Source of the DNA: Actinomycetales bacterium
GTDB lineage: Bacteria > Actinomycetota > Actinomycetes > Actinomycetales > JAHECE01
DNA length: 8,765 bases
Assembly (NCBI GenBank): GCA_024641895.1
Contig: JAHECE010000045.1
Coordinates: forward strand, 4,646-13,410
Direction of reading: 5' to 3'
Positions 6,764 to 8,765 of this stretch are shown here, in pieces. The position numbers and the translations under genes are program-made. Within the stretch, counting starts at the first letter, position 1, and the number at the start of each line of letters is the position of its first letter. The notes beneath the pieces were generated by a model. That model was not told the DNA's origin and did no database searches. It was given only the letters and a program-made list of their open reading frames with translations.

Positions 6764-8015
6764 TGTCTCCGGCCTGCGTGATCGACGTCTCCGGGTCACT
6801 ACCGCCGACGATCGCGGAGTAGGCCTGGCCGAGCGGCGTCCACACCTCAGCCATCGCCGGGATGGCGGGCATCGGGGCCCCACCGTCCGCGGCCGCGGCG
6901 AACTTGAGTGTGTCCTCGTCGGTGATGCCGTCACGGACTGCGAGGAGCGCCGGCACGAGGTTGGCCTGCTCGTAGAGCGTGGTCATGGCCTCGACGTTGT
7001 TGACGCCCTTCGTGACGAACTCCTGCGCGAAGGACTTGTTCTGGCCGTTGGACGCGACGTAGAACGCCTGGGCGCCCATGAACGGCACGGCCGGGTTCAT
7101 CCCGGCAAAGCCGGGGATCGGCTGGACCGAGTACGGGATGTCGGCCTTACGAACGTCAGCGAGGGCCCAGGGACCCGAGATGAGGCAGGCAGCGTTGCCC
7201 TCGGTGAAGAGCGCGATGCTGTTGTCCCCGCTGACCGAGCGCCGCAGGACGTTGGAGCCCGACTCGCCGAGGCTCCCGATCTTCTTCGCTGCCTCGATGG
7301 AGCCGGGCTTGCCGACGCCGAGGTCGTCTGCGTTGTACGTGCCGTCGGCGTTCTGACCGAAGAGGTAGCCACCGGCCGAGGTGTAGATCGGCTCCATGTG
7401 GTACGGGTCGCCGTCGTTGCCGACGGGCTGGCTCAGCTGGACCTCGACCGAGCCCGCGTCCACCGCCGCCTGACCGGCCGCGATCACGTCGTCCAGGCTC
7501 GCGTACGTGTCGGGGGCGTAGTCGGTGTTGCAGTAGAGGGCGATCGCCTCGACGCCGTACGGAAGGCCGTAGAGCTGACCCTCGTAGGTGGTCGCCTGGA
7601 CGGCGGTCGCGGCGTAGCCGGCGATGTCGCTGGGCGAGAGCTGCAGCGGGTCGATCGCACCGTTCTGGACGAGCTGACCGATCCAGTCGTGGGCTCCCAC
7701 GACGACGTCGGGGCCGTTGCCCGCCGCATTGGCCGTGAGGAAGGCCGTCCGGGTGTCGGTGACGGCCTGGACGCCGACCGTGATGTCGTTGTCGGTCGCG
7801 AACTTCGCCGCGACGGCCTGGATCGCGTCGAGCTTGACCGCGTCGGTCCAGATGACGAGCTCTTCGTCGCCGCGGACGGGCGGGGCCTCAGTTGTTGCGT
7901 CGCCGCCGCCGGTGTCACCGTCGGTGGCGTCGCCGCCGCTGTCGCCGCTCGAGCAAGCTGCAGCGAAGATGGCGACGCTCGCCGTGATGGCCAGCGTCCG
8001 GGAAATCCTACGCAT
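6735..8015 (-). CDS. malE: Maltose/maltodextrin-binding lipoprotein MalE
   Basis: This is the extracellular, membrane-anchored solute receptor of the ABC importer. The 426-residue product starts MRRISRTLAITASVAIFAAAC: a lipoprotein signal with the lipidated cysteine at C21. The -3 residue is alanine rather than the usual leucine. A Gly/Asp/Thr-rich linker follows (about 22-47), then the binding domain. Family landmarks are GPDVVVGAHDWIGQLVQNG, GLPYGVEAIALYCNTD, ALFTEGNAACLISGPWAL and FMGAQAFYVASNGQNKSFAQEF, all MalE-like. The ATG at 8013-8015 is preceded by GGAAGGA at 8021-8027, 5 nt upstream. The frame is open 65 codons further upstream, but that stretch contains the promoter and operators and would bury the signal peptide. 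malE is the first gene of the operon, divergent from a LacI-family gene. Confidence 0.94.
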   Translation of the reverse strand: MRRISRTLAITASVAIFAAACSSGDSGGDATDGDTGGGDATTEAPPVRGDEELVIWTDAVKLDAIQAVAAKFATDNDITVGVQAVTDTRTAFLTANAAGNGPDVVVGAHDWIGQLVQNGAIDPLQLSPSDIAGYAATAVQATTYEGQLYGLPYGVEAIALYCNTDYAPDTYASLDDVIAAGQAAVDAGSVEVQLSQPVGNDGDPYHMEPIYTSAGGYLFGQNADGTYNADDLGVGKPGSIEAAKKIGSLGESGSNVLRRSVSGDNSIALFTEGNAACLISGPWALADVRKADIPYSVQPIPGFAGMNPAVPFMGAQAFYVASNGQNKSFAQEFVTKGVNNVEAMTTLYEQANLVPALLAVRDGITDEDTLKFAAAADGGAPMPAIPAMAEVWTPLGQAYSAIVGGSDPETSITQAGDTIAAAIAAS

Positions 8016-8020
8016 CGCGT

Positions 8021-8027
8021 TCCTTCC
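8021..8027 (-). promoter_or_regulatory. Strong ribosome binding site of malE (GGAAGGA)
   Basis: On the minus strand GGAAGGA lies 5 nt before the ATG at 8013-8015. It is the evidence for choosing this start over the longer open frame, and it agrees with the signal peptide beginning right there. Confidence 0.8.
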
Positions 8028-8078
8028 GATAGAGCGCGACGTCGCGGTCCAGACAGGACACCAAGGGCGCGACATCGC

Positions 8079-8092
8079 GTGCGTTTGCGCAC
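8079..8092. promoter_or_regulatory. Second operator candidate at malE start site (GTGCG-TTTG-CGCAC)
   Basis: This is a perfect inverted repeat with 5-bp arms. It also contains TTTGCGCACC (8084-8093), a degenerate copy of CTTGCGCAAG whose centre is exactly 20 bp from the centre of the full copy at 8104-8113. That is about two helical turns, so both would face the same side of the DNA. It covers the likely malE transcription start. Which reading (palindrome or degenerate copy) the protein uses is unclear. Confidence 0.45.
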
Positions 8093-8099
8093 CGTAGCA
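8091..8099 (-). promoter_or_regulatory. Candidate extended -10 promoter of malE
   Basis: On the minus strand TGC-TACGGT matches the extended -10 form TGn-TAnnnT. No -35 match is visible, which extended -10 promoters tolerate. Transcription would start near 8084, leaving a leader of about 70 nt. Operator candidates sit directly upstream and over the start site, the expected place for a repressor. Confidence 0.4.
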
Positions 8100-8102
8100 A
8101 AA

Positions 8103-8114
8103 TCTTGCGCAAGC
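8103..8114. promoter_or_regulatory. Candidate LacI/MalR-type operator at malE promoter
   Basis: CTTGCGCAAG (8104-8113) is a perfect 10-bp palindrome with a central CG. It is identical to the core of the malE-malF intergenic site and lies immediately upstream of the malE -10 candidate. It is about 140 nt from the divergent LacI-family start, so it is likely this regulator's target. Binding is inferred. Confidence 0.62.
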
Positions 8115-8186
8115 GGGCGCGGCGATCCCGCGCGCGCTTGATAACGACTTCGCATCACTGGCACCGACGCGCGATACGACGACGCG

Positions 8187-8211
8187 CTGCAAGGGAGTTG
8201 CGTCCTGCAAC
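8187..8211. repeat. CTGCAA direct repeats with GTTGC/GCAAC inverted repeat
   Basis: CTGCAA occurs at 8187-8192 and again at 8205-8210, 18 bp apart. The second copy belongs to an inverted repeat, GTTGC (8197-8201) and GCAAC (8207-8211) around 5 nt. It lies in the divergent intergenic region, upstream of the LacI-family gene. It may be another regulator-binding site; the match to the CTTGCGCAAG type is only partial. Confidence 0.3.
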
Positions 8212-8222
8212 CTGACTCGGTC

Positions 8223-8237
8223 ACGTTCGTGGAACGT
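8223..8237. promoter_or_regulatory. Palindrome ACGTTC-GTG-GAACGT, possible autoregulatory operator
   Basis: Perfect 6-bp arms flank GTG, ending 1 nt before the TACGGT element of the LacI-family gene. This position, between -35 and -10, suits repression of that gene. Its sequence differs from CTTGCGCAAG, so it may be bound by another regulator or not at all. Confidence 0.4.
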
Positions 8238-8238
8238 C

Positions 8239-8244
8239 TACGGT
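8239..8244 (+). promoter_or_regulatory. Candidate -10 element of the LacI-family gene (TACGGT), leaderless start
   Basis: TACGGT fits TAnnnT and is followed by 6 nt and then the ATG at 8251, so transcription would begin at the start codon. The only ribosome-site-like bases, GGTGGG, lie 3 nt before the ATG, too close to work well. The flanking CTACGGTG also occurs at the divergent malE -10. Confidence 0.42.
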
Positions 8245-8250
8245 GGGTCA

Positions 8251-8765
8251 ATGGCAGTGAGGCTCCACGACATCGCCGTGCGTGCGCAGGTGAGCACCGC
8301 GACGGTGAGCCGCGTCCTCAACGGCCGACCGGGCGTGTCCCCGATCGCCCGGGACGCGGTGCTCGCGGCCATCGACGTGCTCGGATATGAAAGACCGTCG
8401 CGCGTTCGGACGACGTCGACGGGCCTCATCGGCCTCATCGTCCCCGAGCTCACCAACCCCGTGTTCACCCATTTCACGCAAGCCATCGAGACCGACCTCG
8501 CGAGCCGCGGCTACACGACCGTGCTCTGCACGCACACCATCCTGACCGCGCACGAGGACGACTACGTCCGGGTTCTGCTCGACCGTGGGGCCGCCGGCAT
8601 CATCTTCATCGCAGGGATCCACGCCGTAGCCGGCACCAACCCCCGCCGCTACGCCGCGCTGCGCGACCGGTCCATCCCGATCGTGCTGGTGCACGGTTAC
8701 CTCGACGGTGTCGACGCACCCTTCATCTCCAGCGACGACGCGGCCGTGTCCGACCTCGGCGTCAG
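8251..8765 (+). CDS. LacI-family transcriptional regulator, MalR-like (cut by right window edge)
   Basis: This is a DNA-binding repressor of the LacI/GalR family, probably the local regulator of malEFG, released by a maltodextrin-derived inducer. The 171 visible codons start MAVRLHDIAVRAQVSTATVS. The helix-turn-helix covers about residues 5-24, with TVSRVLNG and the hinge helix IARDAVLAAIDVLGYERPS after it. The periplasmic-binding-like domain begins with LIGLIVPELTNPVFTHFTQAIE (59-80) and continues with VLLDRGAAGIIFIAG. The rest of the effector domain lies outside the window. Divergent placement next to malE matches malR-malEFG loci known in Streptomyces, but the ligand cannot be read from this part. 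Family call very secure; MalR role inferred from context. Confidence 0.93.
   Translation, partial: MAVRLHDIAVRAQVSTATVSRVLNGRPGVSPIARDAVLAAIDVLGYERPSRVRTTSTGLIGLIVPELTNPVFTHFTQAIETDLASRGYTTVLCTHTILTAHEDDYVRVLLDRGAAGIIFIAGIHAVAGTNPRRYAALRDRSIPIVLVHGYLDGVDAPFISSDDAAVSDLGV

Noticed and set aside
7398..8141. 247-codon open frame on the plus strand
   Set aside because: Antisense to malE and runs into its promoter; a mirror of biased codons, with no domain.
8138..8143. TTGATA as a -35 for the LacI-family gene
   Set aside because: No -10-like hexamer lies 16-19 nt downstream; the nearest, GATACG, is 29 nt away.
8016..8210. 65-codon N-terminal extension of malE
   Set aside because: It would cover the promoter and operators and put 65 residues before a proper lipoprotein signal; GGAAGGA marks the internal ATG as the start.
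8248..8694. 148-codon open frame on the minus strand
   Set aside because: Antisense to the LacI-family gene, whose helix-turn-helix is unambiguous.

Overview
The window looks like chromosomal DNA from a very GC-rich actinobacterium. The coding strands are strongly GC-biased, GTG is a common start codon, several -10 elements fit the loose TAnnnT pattern, and several starts lack a Shine-Dalgarno sequence. The dgt-dnaG adjacency and a LacI-type regulator divergent from malEFG both occur in other Actinobacteria. A Micrococcales (Cellulomonas-like) host is plausible, but this is only inference. No insertion sequence, phage gene, CRISPR array, tRNA or rRNA is visible.

Layout. All genes except the last lie on the minus strand. 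From left to right: the N-terminal third or so of DNA primase (dnaG, cut by the left edge), a dGTP triphosphohydrolase-like HD enzyme (dgt), a cytoplasmic GH13 maltodextrin hydrolase of the neopullulanase/cyclomaltodextrinase type, then malG, malF and malE. Transcription runs malE -> malF -> malG -> GH13 -> dgt -> dnaG. At the right edge a LacI-family repressor gene starts on the plus strand, divergent from malE, and is cut by the window end.

How the parts fit. MalE is a lipoprotein that captures maltose or maltodextrin outside the cell. MalF and MalG form the membrane channel. No ATPase gene is present, so a shared ATPase encoded elsewhere probably powers import. The GH13 enzyme has no signal peptide and would cleave the imported oligosaccharides in the cytoplasm. 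The divergent LacI protein is the probable local repressor. Its likely operator is the palindrome CTTGCGCAAG, present once at the malE promoter and once between malE and malF, with a degenerate copy exactly 20 bp from the promoter copy. A 12-bp stem-loop after malE probably lowers malFG expression relative to malE. A 14-bp stem with a T-rich tail ends the malEFG unit, so GH13 appears to have its own promoter.

The two housekeeping genes share a compact layout. A long perfect GC-only or nearly GC-only palindrome lies just upstream of a TAnnnT element that ends 6-7 nt before a start codon with no ribosome binding site, which suggests leaderless transcripts. The lacI gene shows a similar arrangement.

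The window is well explained by known gene families, and I see no convincing new protein system. The points of interest are regulatory: operator placement, the internal attenuator, the isolated GH13 gene and the leaderless promoter pattern. No gene-free stretch exceeds 300 bases; the longest is the 235-nt malE-lacI intergenic region.
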